Part shown: positions 27,012-36,427 of the stretch, one piece after another
Layout of the letters: each line of letters begins with the position of its first letter
Position numbering within the stretch: the stretch's first letter is position 1
Assembly: GCF_002743335.1 (NCBI RefSeq)
Contig: NZ_PDZB01000002.1
Span: forward strand, 40,205 to 104,204
Origin: Sporosarcina sp. P32b
Lineage (GTDB): Bacteria; Bacillota; Bacilli; Bacillales_A; Planococcaceae
DNA length: 64,000 bases
Direction of reading: 5' to 3'
Position numbers and translations under genes: made by a program
The notes under the pieces: model-generated
What the model was told of the DNA's origin: nothing
Database searches by the model: none
The model's input: the letters and a program-made list of their open reading frames with translations, nothing else

Positions 27012-27437
27012 ATGAAAGTAAAAGCAACCCTAATTATATTGGTCACTTTTGCAAGCCTATTCGGAATTACGGCATGTGTATTCTATAATAAAATATCTGT
27101 TTATGAAGCAGGAATGGAGAATGGGATTCAAGATATGTTAAGGGATAGTGCGCTCTTTTTTGAAAATGAAGAGTACGAAAAAGATTATGTAGCACCATTA
27201 TATACATTGTATGGATATACGGAAGTGCAGTATAACTATATGCGTATGACAACAGATTCTGAAATGTACACGGTAGCACGTATTGTGAAGGAATTTGTTG
27301 ATCCTGATTTATATGCACAGTTATCAGCTGAACAAAAATCGAAAACAGCACAATATTTACGTCAACTCGCTAATGATGAACCGATCGATTTTGAAAGAGA
27401 ATTATTACCGTTTTTGAACGAGTTGTCAGTGAAGTAA
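27012..27437 (+). CDS. Hypothetical secreted or membrane-anchored protein
   Basis: A 141-residue protein with GGGGGGA 8 nt before the ATG. The N-terminal hydrophobic stretch ends in ITAC (Cys22), which could be a lipobox or simply part of a signal anchor. The remainder is acidic and helical with many Tyr residues (VAPLYTLYGYTEVQYNYM). I do not recognise a family. It lies 62 bp after the RibD-like gene on the same strand. Confidence 0.6.
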   Translation: MKVKATLIILVTFASLFGITACVFYNKISVYEAGMENGIQDMLRDSALFFENEEYEKDYVAPLYTLYGYTEVQYNYMRMTTDSEMYTVARIVKEFVDPDLYAQLSAEQKSKTAQYLRQLANDEPIDFERELLPFLNELSVK

Positions 27438-27603
27438 TGAACCCCTCGTTTTTTAAGAAATGAAATATATTGATTACGAAGACTGTCTTAATATTTGAAA
27501 CGTTATTGTTCTGTAATAAAGCTACTTTGTTGAGCTGATGAAGTAGTGTTAGGTATTTACACTATCCTAGTTTTATTTAAGACATCAAGAAAGGACGTCA
27601 TAT

Positions 27604-28200
27604 ATGGATCATGTGAAGGGTAGTTCAGAAAATAAAAAGTCTGAGTTCAAAATCAAAAACGCAATTTCTGTGTTTTCTTTGTTTACATTCATTTGTTTTG
27701 CTGTTATCTTTGCATTTGTGATTTTCGATGTACTCGCAATTCAAAACGTACTTTCCTTTGACAAACCAATAGAATCTATAATTATTTCGGTTGTTTCTTC
27801 TTTTGCTTTATTAGTTTTTGGGGTCATCTTAGCCTTTGCTATTCCTTCAAATTACATTGACGACACCAATAAAACCTATCAAGACAATTCATTGTCAACT
27901 ATTATTATTTTCATGTTTATAGCGGCATTGTTTGAGGAGATATTATTTAGAGGCATTATTCAAAACCTGCTTTTCATAAGTACAGATGTCCAATGGATTG
28001 CGATTGTATTAACAACTTTATTGTTTATGATCTTTCATGTCCAGTACTTTAAAAAGCCTACGATGTTAGTAACGATCTGTATCCCAAGTCTAGTTTTTGG
28101 TTGGATATATTTTGAGACAAACAATATCTTAGTTCCAGTATTTGTTCATTTTACTATGAATACTGGGATGACCATTTTATTCAAATATAAAATATTGTGA
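27604..28200 (+). CDS. CPBP-family intramembrane metalloprotease
   Basis: A 198-residue membrane protein with about six helices. The CPBP/Rce1 catalytic motifs are present: EEILFRGIIQNLL (the EExxxR motif), FHVQYF (FxxxH-type second motif) and a third motif region near the C-terminus (VPVFVHFTMNTG). Bacterial CPBP proteases are often linked to bacteriocin self-immunity or maturation. AAAGGAC lies just before the ATG. No bacteriocin gene is next to it; the bacteriocin-like locus at 14.5 kb is far away. Confidence 0.85.
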   Translation: MDHVKGSSENKKSEFKIKNAISVFSLFTFICFAVIFAFVIFDVLAIQNVLSFDKPIESIIISVVSSFALLVFGVILAFAIPSNYIDDTNKTYQDNSLSTIIIFMFIAALFEEILFRGIIQNLLFISTDVQWIAIVLTTLLFMIFHVQYFKKPTMLVTICIPSLVFGWIYFETNNILVPVFVHFTMNTGMTILFKYKIL

Positions 28201-28623
28201 TGTGTGAAGTAGGTTGTTTTCCAGTCAAAGAACTATATAGATGCCGAAAGTTTTCAGAGTGTCTAATTTCAAGAATACGATTATTCACTTTGCTGCTCGT
28301 AGACTAGTCCTCTACTAATCCATAGTAGATGATTGCAGTATATTCGCCATTAATTGCTATTGCAAATATCGTTTACTACTTCCGTTTTTGCGGAAGGCTG
28401 CATACATTTTTTGCATTACTCCTTTGCAATAAAGTATAAGTAAACCATTTTGTGGGCCTCCGTATAGGAATGTAAATCTTGTTACGCAGTTCGAAATATA
28501 AACCGCCAACAGACTGCTGATCGCAGACGTTCAGCAGTCTTAACTACAGTGGTTTTGTAAATATCAGCAGAATTCGCATTCTAGGAAATCAAAGAAGAGT
28601 AACATCATGTAGAGGTTCTTATG
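28201..28623. other. Intergenic region with a large hairpin
   Basis: This gap lies between convergent genes. A 10-bp perfect stem AGACTGCTGA/TCAGCAGTCT (28511-28520 with 28531-28540) sits inside a weaker outer stem AAACCGC/GTGGTTT (28500-28555). A 19-codon minus-strand frame from 28416 with AAAGGAG in front is too short to call. Confidence 0.45.
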
Positions 28624-29016
28624 TTAATGCTTCAAGACACTAAACGCTTCTGCGAATTTTCTGGCGAAAGAAAGTGGTGGCTCAACAGATTGGACATGAA
28701 CATAGAGAATAGTTGGGTTAGTGAAAACCCAATGATTATGAATCGCGCTTACGATTAACCCGTTTCTAGTGAGAGCATAAATAAATCCGGGCAATTCTTC
28801 TTGAAGTACTACTACTTCTGCAAGATTGAGTGCATTTCCTTGAGCATCCAGTGATTCAAATGTCATTCCAGCTGGAAGTGCACTTTTACTTTCACGACCT
28901 TGTATAGTCAAGTGAAAGTTTCTACCTATTTCTACAGTGCAGATACCTTTTTCTATTTTAGGCTTTCCGTTAACGATCTGGGCATATTGCTGGCAAAGAT
29001 TCTGTAAGTATTCCAT
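28624..29016 (-). CDS. DUF1259 domain protein
   Basis: A 130-residue protein related to the LppY/LpqO-type DUF1259 family. The stretch LTRNGLIVSAIHNHWVFTNPTILYVHVQS contains the conserved HNH and the following hydrophobic strand. Family members usually have two copies of the domain or about 250 residues; this is a short single-domain form. There is no signal peptide. A weak ribosome site (AAGGGAAAG) is upstream. Function unknown. Confidence 0.75.
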   Translation of the reverse strand: MEYLQNLCQQYAQIVNGKPKIEKGICTVEIGRNFHLTIQGRESKSALPAGMTFESLDAQGNALNLAEVVVLQEELPGFIYALTRNGLIVSAIHNHWVFTNPTILYVHVQSVEPPLSFARKFAEAFSVLKH

Positions 29017-29330
29017 TTATAGACACCCCGCTTTCCCTTGAAATCTGTGAAGGACAGAAGAAGCATAGATTAAAAATCAATACTCGGGTCATTCCATCTA
29101 CTATCACGTGTTTTGTACCATCATCTTTTAAAATCCTATATCCTTACACACTCTTACGTTATGGGCATGAACAGACAAATGAATCTTGTCCAAGAAATTT
29201 AAAGCATAATACGATTATGATGAGCAATAGCCGGAGACGTTCTATTTCATAAAATCATATGTTTTAGGAAGTATATTTTATACACTCGCTCAGTTGAACG
29301 CGCAAAAAAGTGCATTGAATGTATAAGAAC
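29017..29330. other. Divergent intergenic region, nothing recognised
   Basis: No gene or strong hairpin between the DUF1259 gene and the urea transporter promoter. I looked for TGTNA-N7-TNACA (TnrA) boxes and found none convincing. Confidence 0.35.
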
Positions 29331-29359
29331 TTGACCATTGGCTATAAACTTGATAATTG
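29331..29359 (+). promoter_or_regulatory. Promoter of the urea transporter gene
   Basis: TTGACC (29331-29336), a 17-bp spacer, and TAATTG (29354-29359) with a TG extended -10 lie 78 bp before the start. Confidence 0.5.
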
Positions 29360-29437
29360 GGTAATTAATTCACTTCATAACAATGCCATAACATTTGAAT
29401 CAGCAGATTACTACAGTAAACGAAGTAGGTGAGGAAT

Positions 29438-30397
29438 ATGGGAGCGGAAAAAAGAGCTAATCAAAAGATGCAGATGATAAAAGAAGGAAGTTTCACGACT
29501 TTTCTTAAAGAATCCATTAAAGGAATATCTCAAATCATTTATATCGAAAATACGATAACTGGCCTTCTGATTTTATTAGCTATTACAGTATCGTCACTTT
29601 CATTAGGCATCATTGCCCTTTTATCCGCTATGATTGGTACGCTAGTTGCAAAAATAGGCGGCGCGGATCAAACATTGGTCAGTAAAGGTTTGATGAGTTA
29701 TAACTCTGTGCTTACCGGATTAGTGCTACAAACATTTTTGACCGGACCTACTGCCTGGATCGTGGCATTGGTAGGAGCAGCGGTCACTGCGATATTTACA
29801 GCTACACTTATGTATTTCTTAGGCCGCCTCGGCATTCCAATCCTGACCTTACCATTTATTTTATTCACTTGGTTTACATTGCTAGCATCCTATAAGCTTG
29901 ATAGTATCAAGTTAAGTGATTCACTTTCTCCTCAGAGTTTAGCTAATTGGGAATTGCATATAGAAGGCAAAATCAATCTACTCCAAGCAACTTTCAATGG
30001 GATCGGTCAAATCTTCTTTCTCACAGATACTTTACCTGGTCTTTTATTATTCATTGCAGTATTTTGGGCTAGCAGGAAAATGGGCATATATGCGGTGATT
30101 GGTAATGTGGTGGCATGTGTTACAGCTCTTGCTTTAGCCGGAGAGCATACGCTGATCATGTTAGGTTTATATGGGTACAATGCTATTTTAACCATTCTAG
30201 CCGTAACGGTCGTGTATAACACGAAGGAAAATCGCTATGCACCTATTACAGGTGTGGTGGCGGCCTGTATTACAGTCCCGCTCATGGCGAGTGTTAGTAT
30301 TTGGTTATTGCCGTTAGGACTGCCCGCATTGACGATGCCATTTGTATTGAGCACTTGGTTGATATTAGGCGCTAGAAAAGTTCTACCTAATTTGTAA
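29438..30397 (+). CDS. Urea transporter (UT family)
   Basis: A 319-residue membrane protein built of two homologous halves, the fold of urea channels. Each half contains the family-type segment (LMSYNSVLTGLVLQTF in the first, LYGYNAILTILAVTV in the second) and the repeat LGIPILTLPFILFTW / LGLPALTMPFVLSTW. The start at 29438 is chosen because AGGTGAGG is just upstream. It brings urea into the cell for urease. The next genes encode a nickel/peptide-type importer, which suggests supply of both substrate and metal for urease. Confidence 0.9.
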   Translation: MGAEKRANQKMQMIKEGSFTTFLKESIKGISQIIYIENTITGLLILLAITVSSLSLGIIALLSAMIGTLVAKIGGADQTLVSKGLMSYNSVLTGLVLQTFLTGPTAWIVALVGAAVTAIFTATLMYFLGRLGIPILTLPFILFTWFTLLASYKLDSIKLSDSLSPQSLANWELHIEGKINLLQATFNGIGQIFFLTDTLPGLLLFIAVFWASRKMGIYAVIGNVVACVTALALAGEHTLIMLGLYGYNAILTILAVTVVYNTKENRYAPITGVVAACITVPLMASVSIWLLPLGLPALTMPFVLSTWLILGARKVLPNL

Positions 30398-30447
30398 TTC
30401 GTCTATAATGGAAATTTAAACCGTTATACAGGACAAATGTAGACGAA
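30398..30447. repeat. Two-tier stem-loop between the urea transporter and importer genes
   Basis: TTCGTCTA/TAGACGAA (30398-30405 with 30440-30447) encloses TATAATGG/CCGTTATA (30404-30411 with 30421-30428). There is no T tract. It begins one base after the transporter stop and may stabilise or process an intercistronic mRNA. Confidence 0.45.
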
Positions 30448-30498
30448 CATGAAATAATTGTGAAATGCAGAAAATATTACACTATAAAGGAGAAATCA

Positions 30499-32079
30499 AT
30501 GATTATATTTAATAAGAAGTTACTTGTACTTTTCATGGTACTTGTAGTAATTGTGGCAGGATGTAGTAAAAAAGAGGATGTAAAAGAATCAACTCCGTCT
30601 AATGAGAATCGCCTCATTTATGCTTCTGAAGAAGAGTTCGAAGGGCTTAACCCGATCCTCGAAGAAACGAATCTAGATGCACTGTTGTTTCGTGGAATCA
30701 TGCGATTTGATGAAAGTAATAAGGTAGTTACGGATATCGCAGATTCTTATGATGTGTCAGAGGACAAACTTACGTATACGTTTAAGCTAAAAGAAGGCAT
30801 TACATTTCACGACGGGGAAGAACTTACAGCAGATGATGTAGTGTTCACGATTGAGAGTATTATGGATGATCAAAACGCGTCATTTTTGAAATCTGATTTT
30901 GAAGAAGTGGCATCTACTAAAACGCTGGATGACTATACCGTCGAAATTACATTAAAACAGCCATTCACACCGTTACTAGACAAGTTAACGGTACCGATTC
31001 TTCCGAAACATGCATTTGAAGGAGTCGATATGAGAACAGCTGACTTTAACAGCCAGCCGATTGGTGCAGGGCCATATATGTTTGATAAATGGGATCGTGG
31101 CAATTCATTGACCTTACAAGCATATAGTGAATTTTTTGGAACAAAGCCTTCGATTGAAAAAGTAATATTTAAGTTTATTCCAGATAGTAATGTCCGTGCA
31201 CTTCAGTTGAAGTCGGGCGAGGTGGATGTTGCATTGTTGGATCCTGTACAAGTTGAAAACTTAGAAAGGGAAGAGAACTTAACTATATACGATATAGAAT
31301 CAGCGGATTATCGTGGCATTTTATTCAATATGAATTTGGACCTTTGGAAAGATGTCAATGTGCGTCGTGCATTTAGTTACGCAACCGATCGAGAGCAAAT
31401 AGTAAAAGGCATATTAAAAGGACATGGTTCTGTTGCCTATTCACCATTGCAAAATCATGAGTTCAATAATGACCAAATTGAAAAGTACACATATAACTTA
31501 GAGAAAGCGAATGCGCTTTTAGATGAAGCGGGTTGGAAAGAAAATGAGGATGGTATTCGTTCTAAAAACGGAGAAAAACTATCATTTACGATTACTGCGC
31601 CTGCAAGTGATACTGTTCGAGTGAACATGGCAAATTATGTTGCCGAAGGATTTAAAGATATTGGTGCGGATGTAAAAGTAGCAGCGCTTGACTGGAGCGC
31701 GATTACGATAGAAGACGCAGATGCGTTTATGGTTGGATGGGGCAGTCCGTATGATGCAGATCATCATACACACCTATTATTCCATTCGGATGAATCGAGC
31801 ATAAAGAGCTCCGGTTATAACTATGGTAGTTATTCAAATGAAAAAGTGGATGAACTGCTTGCGAAAGGACGTACAACAACGGATCCGGAAGAACGTAAAG
31901 CAATTTATATGCAGTTCCAAGAAGAACTTGCGAATGATCCGGCATTTGACTTTATTGCCTACGAAAATGCAGTGTATGGGATAAACAAAAATGTGAGTGG
32001 TGTGAAAGAACGAACGCTAGGTCATCATGGATCTGGTTTCCTCTGGAACGTCGAGGAGTGGAAGTGGAATGATCAGTAA
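30499..32079 (+). CDS. ABC importer substrate-binding lipoprotein (nickel/peptide, SBP family 5)
   Basis: A 526-residue lipoprotein (lipobox VAGC) of the NikA/OppA/DppA family. Conserved features are LTYTFKLKEGITFHDGEELTADDV near the N-terminus, PIGAGPYMFDKWDRG, and RRAFSYATDREQIVKG in the second lobe. The ATG at 30499 follows AAAGGAG. It is the first gene of a five-gene importer with overlapping or abutting cistrons. The next gene starts inside its last codons. Nickel as substrate is inferred from the neighbouring urea transporter; peptides are the alternative. Confidence 0.88.
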   Translation: MIIFNKKLLVLFMVLVVIVAGCSKKEDVKESTPSNENRLIYASEEEFEGLNPILEETNLDALLFRGIMRFDESNKVVTDIADSYDVSEDKLTYTFKLKEGITFHDGEELTADDVVFTIESIMDDQNASFLKSDFEEVASTKTLDDYTVEITLKQPFTPLLDKLTVPILPKHAFEGVDMRTADFNSQPIGAGPYMFDKWDRGNSLTLQAYSEFFGTKPSIEKVIFKFIPDSNVRALQLKSGEVDVALLDPVQVENLEREENLTIYDIESADYRGILFNMNLDLWKDVNVRRAFSYATDREQIVKGILKGHGSVAYSPLQNHEFNNDQIEKYTYNLEKANALLDEAGWKENEDGIRSKNGEKLSFTITAPASDTVRVNMANYVAEGFKDIGADVKVAALDWSAITIEDADAFMVGWGSPYDADHHTHLLFHSDESSIKSSGYNYGSYSNEKVDELLAKGRTTTDPEERKAIYMQFQEELANDPAFDFIAYENAVYGINKNVSGVKERTLGHHGSGFLWNVEEWKWNDQ

Positions 32080-33037
32080 ATGGGTTGGGAAGCGAATGGT
32101 GATGGGGATTGTGGTCCTCTTCATCGTTAGCTTCCTCTCTTTTTTCATTATGCAAGCAGCGCCTGGAGATCCTGCTACTGCTTTCTATGGAGGCAATGCG
32201 CAAACGTTAACGGCAGCCGAAAAAGAACGCATTACCCGTGCATACGCATTAGACCGTCCAGTTGCCGAGCAATACCTTGCATGGCTAGGTGAGACAGTCA
32301 AAGGGAATTTAGGAACGTCCTCTAAAGAAGGCAGACCTGTTTCTGAGATCATCATGGAAAGGCTACCGAATACGTTGCTGTTATTTAGCGTAACGATGTT
32401 TTTCATTGTCATAGGTTCCATCTGGTTAGGCACAGTGGCGGGTATGAGGGCAGGTTCTATTTGGGATAAAGGACTTTCCACATTTAGTATCGCGACGTCC
32501 TCCATACCTGCCTTTTGGCTTGGTATTTTGTTCATCTACTTCTTTGCTGTAACTCTAGGGGTTCTTCCTTCTTCTGGATCTAGCGATGTAGATGGGAATG
32601 GCGGTGTTGTAGATAAAGTCCGTCACCTTATTATGCCCGCTAGCGTGCTCATTGTAACCCATGTGGGAATTTACGCTCGTTTTCTACAAGAAAGTATTAA
32701 GATAGAAAACAGTCAATACTATGTGAAAGTTGCACGCGCAAATGGAGTTACGGAGAGGTCTATTCGAAAGGGGATAGTGCGCAACGCGTCCATTCCTTAT
32801 TTGAATTACATCGCTATAACCATTCCTTCGTTCTTTGGTGGATCAATTATTGTGGAATCATTATTTGCTTGGGCTGGAATAGGGCAATTGACGGTCAAGG
32901 CAGTCGCAACAAAGGATTTCCCTTTATTAATGGGCAGCATTATGGTGACGGGTGTTTTAGTCGTCGTGACACTATTTATTGTCGATCTCATTATGTACGC
33001 TATCGATCCAAAGTTGCGCAAAGGGGGCGTTCGCTAA
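32069..33037 (+). CDS. ABC importer permease, NikB/OppB-like
   Basis: A 322-residue permease with six helices. The N-terminus (KRMVMGIVVLFIVSFLSFFIMQAAPGDPA) is diagnostic for the B-type permease and the EAA loop is at VKVARANGVTERSIRKG. Its ATG overlaps the stop of the binding protein gene by 11 nt and GAGGAGTGG precedes it. It is followed immediately by the partner permease. Confidence 0.9.
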   Translation: MISKWVGKRMVMGIVVLFIVSFLSFFIMQAAPGDPATAFYGGNAQTLTAAEKERITRAYALDRPVAEQYLAWLGETVKGNLGTSSKEGRPVSEIIMERLPNTLLLFSVTMFFIVIGSIWLGTVAGMRAGSIWDKGLSTFSIATSSIPAFWLGILFIYFFAVTLGVLPSSGSSDVDGNGGVVDKVRHLIMPASVLIVTHVGIYARFLQESIKIENSQYYVKVARANGVTERSIRKGIVRNASIPYLNYIAITIPSFFGGSIIVESLFAWAGIGQLTVKAVATKDFPLLMGSIMVTGVLVVVTLFIVDLIMYAIDPKLRKGGVR

Positions 33038-33850
33038 ATGAAGTCACGGAAAACACTTTGGTTTTGGTGTTGCCTTCTAGGATTGATTGTCTTTTTAACG
33101 GTGTTTTCAAGCCTCCTTGCCCCATTTAGTCCAAATAAAATGAATATGGAAGAAGTATATAGTGCACCGAGTAGTGAGCATTGGTTAGGAACGGATCATT
33201 TAGGCAGAGATGTTCTATCACGTTTACTAGAAGGTGGGAAAGTAACGCTAGCTGTAGCAAGTAGTTCGGTTATTTTGTCACTCGTCATTGGAGTTGTCTA
33301 TGGCGGGATTAGTGGCTATTTCGGCGGAGTGATCGATACCGTTATGATGCGGTTGTTGGAAGCACTCATTACCATTCCTTCCCTAATTATTATTTTGGTG
33401 TTTCAAGCAATCATTCAAGGCGGGATGTGGGGCATGGCACTACTCATTGGATTGACGGGGTGGCTTGTCACCGCAAGGATTGTGCGTTCCGAATTCATTC
33501 GGCTCAAAGAAGAAGAATTTGTTAAAATGGCCAATATGTTTGGGACGCCTGTTTGGAAAATACTATGGGGTCATTTGCTGCGCAACAGCATACCCGCTAT
33601 ATTTGTCGTGACGCTATTTAACTTTGCTGGCGCGATATTCATGGAAGTATCGCTGAGCTTTCTCGGCATCGGTATACCTCCAGCGATTCCTTCTTGGGGG
33701 AATATGTTGTACTACGCGCAAAACGATATTTTAATTGGCGCGTGGTGGATTGCATTATTTCCAGGCATTATGATTTTCTTGACTATTCTCGCTATCAATT
33801 TTATTGGAGAAGCGTGGAAGAATCCAGAGAGGAGGCGTGTCAATGATTGA
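33038..33850 (+). CDS. ABC importer permease, NikC/OppC-like
   Basis: A 270-residue C-type permease. The N-terminal HWLGTDHLGRDVLSRLLEG motif is the hallmark of DppC/NikC proteins, and the EAA loop is at FVKMANMFGTPVWKILWGHLLRN. The ATG directly follows the TAA of the previous gene and AAAGGGGG lies in that gene's end. It pairs with the B-type permease to form the channel. Confidence 0.9.
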   Translation: MKSRKTLWFWCCLLGLIVFLTVFSSLLAPFSPNKMNMEEVYSAPSSEHWLGTDHLGRDVLSRLLEGGKVTLAVASSSVILSLVIGVVYGGISGYFGGVIDTVMMRLLEALITIPSLIIILVFQAIIQGGMWGMALLIGLTGWLVTARIVRSEFIRLKEEEFVKMANMFGTPVWKILWGHLLRNSIPAIFVVTLFNFAGAIFMEVSLSFLGIGIPPAIPSWGNMLYYAQNDILIGAWWIALFPGIMIFLTILAINFIGEAWKNPERRRVND

Positions 33851-34592
33851 AGTGAAAGATCTATCGATTGAAATAAAAGATCAGCATATTACGAAGCACA
33901 TCGATTTCACAATACGGCGCGGTAAAATTACGTCTTTGATTGGTGAAAGTGGTAGCGGAAAGAGCATGACAGTATCCGCTCTGCTTGGCTTGTTGCCTAT
34001 AGACGCAAAAGTAAGCGGATATGTCATGTACGAAGGTCGAAACATATTGGATGCGTCTGTTCAGGAGATGGCAAGCCTAAGAAGACAAGATATTTTCACT
34101 ATATTCCAAGACGCCTCGAACAGTTTTAATCCGTCCGTGAAGCTGGGGCATCAACTGTATACATTTTCGGGAGAACGTGTCGGGGATACGTTAGATGTAT
34201 TCAATGAGAAAATGCATGTGATTTTAGACCAGTTGGGCTTAGCTTGGGAAGTTGTCGAGCAATATCCTTTTCAATTATCCGGTGGAATGTTGCAAAGATG
34301 TATGATTGCGTGCGCATTTTACGTGGAACCGGCTTTACTCATTGCGGACGAGCCCACATCGGCACTCGATATGGTACTTCAAAAAGAATTCATTCAATTG
34401 TTAATTCGTCTGAATGAAGAACGGGGTACGACAATTCTCCTCATTACTCATGACCTCGACATCGTCGCTGAAGCCGCTCATGAGATGGCGGTTATGCAGC
34501 AAGGAACTATCGTAGAAATGGGGACAGTGGAAACGGTTTTCTCGAATCCTCGTGATGCTTATACGAAGCGATTGTTGGAGAGTAGATTTTAG
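33843..34592 (+). CDS. ABC importer ATPase, NikD/OppD-like
   Basis: A 249-residue ATPase with Walker A GESGSGKSM, Q-loop IFQDASNSFNP, signature LSGGMLQR and Walker B LLIADEPTSALD. The start overlaps the permease gene by 8 nt with GAGGAGGCG in front. The length is short for OppD (about 330) but normal for NikD, which favours the nickel-type subgroup. It lacks the C-terminal Fe-S-like cysteine cluster of OppD/DppD proteins. Confidence 0.9.
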   Translation: MIEVKDLSIEIKDQHITKHIDFTIRRGKITSLIGESGSGKSMTVSALLGLLPIDAKVSGYVMYEGRNILDASVQEMASLRRQDIFTIFQDASNSFNPSVKLGHQLYTFSGERVGDTLDVFNEKMHVILDQLGLAWEVVEQYPFQLSGGMLQRCMIACAFYVEPALLIADEPTSALDMVLQKEFIQLLIRLNEERGTTILLITHDLDIVAEAAHEMAVMQQGTIVEMGTVETVFSNPRDAYTKRLLESRF

Positions 34593-34605
34593 GGGTGAAT
34601 AGCAG

Positions 34606-35352
34606 ATGTTAGAAGTATCAAATGTTTCGAAAAGTTATTTTAGTGGAAGCCAGACGAAAAAGGCGTTGAATGAGATTGACATGACTGTAAGTAAAGGGGA
34701 AGTCGTGGGGTTAGTAGGAGAGAGTGGTTGTGGAAAGAGTACGCTCTCTCGTGTCGTGATGCAACTTGAATCTGCAGACGAGGGCTTGATTGCATTCAAC
34801 GGTCAACTAGTCACACGAAAAAACCGGAAGTCATTTTATCAAGCGAGCCAATTAATTTTTCAAAACGCATCAGCAGCACTTAATCCTTCATGGACGGTCC
34901 ACGAAATTTTGCTAGAACCTCTCCGTACGATGAAAGGAGATCGTGAAGCGCATATTCGACGAATGCTTGCAAGAGTAAAATTATCGGAAACCCATTTACA
35001 TAGATATCCTTCAGAATTGAGTGGTGGTGAGCAGCAACGTGTCAATCTGCTTCGCTCATTGTTAGTTGAACCTGACCTGCTTATTTGTGATGAAATCGTA
35101 TCCAATTTGGATCGATTGATTCAAAGAGAAATCATTGACCTGCTTCTTGAGCTGAATCGAGAAATGGATATGTCGATTTTATTCATTGCGCATGACTTAC
35201 AAGCAGTCATGTATGCATGTGATCGAATTTATGTTATGAAGGATGGCCGAATGGTAGATGAAAGTGTGAAAAAGGATGGAGTATTTCACTTTTCCCATAC
35301 GTATGCAAGGCAACTATTTGATTCTGTTCTTGGTAGTCGAATGAAGAATTAA
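34606..35352 (+). CDS. ABC importer ATPase, NikE/OppF-like
   Basis: A 248-residue ATPase: Walker A GESGCGKSTL, Q-loop LIFQNASAALNP, signature LSGGEQQR. The Walker B region reads LLICDEIVSNLD, where CDEPTSALD is usual; the Pro after the catalytic Glu is lost but the Asp and Glu are kept. AGGGGTG precedes the ATG, 13 bp after the previous gene. It completes the five-gene importer, which ends at the terminator at 35408. Confidence 0.88.
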   Translation: MLEVSNVSKSYFSGSQTKKALNEIDMTVSKGEVVGLVGESGCGKSTLSRVVMQLESADEGLIAFNGQLVTRKNRKSFYQASQLIFQNASAALNPSWTVHEILLEPLRTMKGDREAHIRRMLARVKLSETHLHRYPSELSGGEQQRVNLLRSLLVEPDLLICDEIVSNLDRLIQREIIDLLLELNREMDMSILFIAHDLQAVMYACDRIYVMKDGRMVDESVKKDGVFHFSHTYARQLFDSVLGSRMKN

Positions 35353-35407
35353 AATACTTTTGACAAACCATCATGCTTGATTACTTATTTCTAGACTTTA
35401 CACGATA

Positions 35408-35440
35408 AAAAACCTCCTTACCTTACGTAGGGAGGTTTTG
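35408..35440. terminator. Rho-independent terminator (shared sequence with 52312)
   Basis: AAAACCTCCTTAC and GTAGGGAGGTTTT form a long stem after the importer operon. The same arms occur at 52312-52343. Confidence 0.85.
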
Positions 35441-35548
35441 TCGTTTAGTTGCAGAATCGGATTTCCAATGGAAGTTATGATGCTCCCTAATGCTCGGATA
35501 ATTTATGAATACTGTACGAACCGCAATTCGGACAGTATTCATTTTTGA

Positions 35549-36379
35549 TTATGAGAAATCGAAGTTGTCAGGATCTGGTCCGATTCGCTGATCTTGATTT
35601 AATTTATTGATTTGTTCCATATCCTCTGAAGTGAGTTCGAAGTTAAACACATCCGCATTTTCAGCAATGCGATGGGCTTTCGTTGATTTTGGAATTGAGA
35701 CTACACCATTTTGTAAATCCCAACGCAAAATTACTTGGGCTACGGATTTGTTGTAGCGGTCTGCGATTTCTTGTAATTCAGCATTCTCTAGTAGCTCACC
35801 TTGCATTAGTGGTGACCACGCTTCCATCTGGATGTCGTGCTTTTGGCAAAATGCCTGTACTTCTTTTTGGGATAAACGAGGATGGTACTCGACTTGATTG
35901 ATCATTGGCTTTATTTTTGCATCTTTCATTAATTCTTCTAAATGATGCGGCTGAAAATTACTTACGCCAATCGCTTTAGCTTTTCCTTCTTCGTACAAGG
36001 TTTCCAATGCGCGCCACGCTTCTTTGAATTGTCCTTCTACAGGCCAGTGAATAAGGTATAGATCCAAGTAGTCAAGACCGAGTTTAGTAATACTCTCGTC
36101 AAAAGCTACAAGTGTTTTTTCATATCCCAGTTCGCTATTCCATACCTTAGACGTGATGAATAATTCTTTCCGATCCACTTGTGCTTCTTGTATACCTTTA
36201 CCTACGCTGCTTTCATTGCCGTAAATCGCGGCTGTATCGATACTACGGTAGCCGTGCTCAATTGCAGTTTTCACTACGTTTACGAGCTCTGTACCTTCTT
36301 CCACTTTAAACACGCCAAGACCAAGCCAAGGCATTTCTACCCCGTTAGATAGTGTAGTTGTAGATTGTAAGTTTTTCAT
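35549..36379 (-). CDS. yvgN: Glyoxal/methylglyoxal reductase YvgN-type aldo/keto reductase
   Basis: A 276-residue aldo/keto reductase with close similarity to Bacillus YvgN: the N-terminus LSNGVEMPWLGLGVFKVEEG and the C-terminal IPKSTKAHRI are near-identical in type. Catalytic D48, Y53, K78 and H111 are present. These NADPH enzymes detoxify glyoxal and methylglyoxal. GAAGGAGGA precedes the ATG. It lies 48 bp behind an MFS gene on the same strand, and an HxlR regulator is divergent, so all three may form an aldehyde-response unit. Confidence 0.92.
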   Translation of the reverse strand: MKNLQSTTTLSNGVEMPWLGLGVFKVEEGTELVNVVKTAIEHGYRSIDTAAIYGNESSVGKGIQEAQVDRKELFITSKVWNSELGYEKTLVAFDESITKLGLDYLDLYLIHWPVEGQFKEAWRALETLYEEGKAKAIGVSNFQPHHLEELMKDAKIKPMINQVEYHPRLSQKEVQAFCQKHDIQMEAWSPLMQGELLENAELQEIADRYNKSVAQVILRWDLQNGVVSIPKSTKAHRIAENADVFNFELTSEDMEQINKLNQDQRIGPDPDNFDFS

Positions 36380-36427
36380 ATAATTTCTTCCTCCTTCATA
36401 GTGTTGGATAATCGTGCATCATGCTTT

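Noticed and set aside
28357..28416. 19-codon minus-strand frame with AAAGGAG in front
   Set aside because: Too short to separate from chance, and no homologue known to me.
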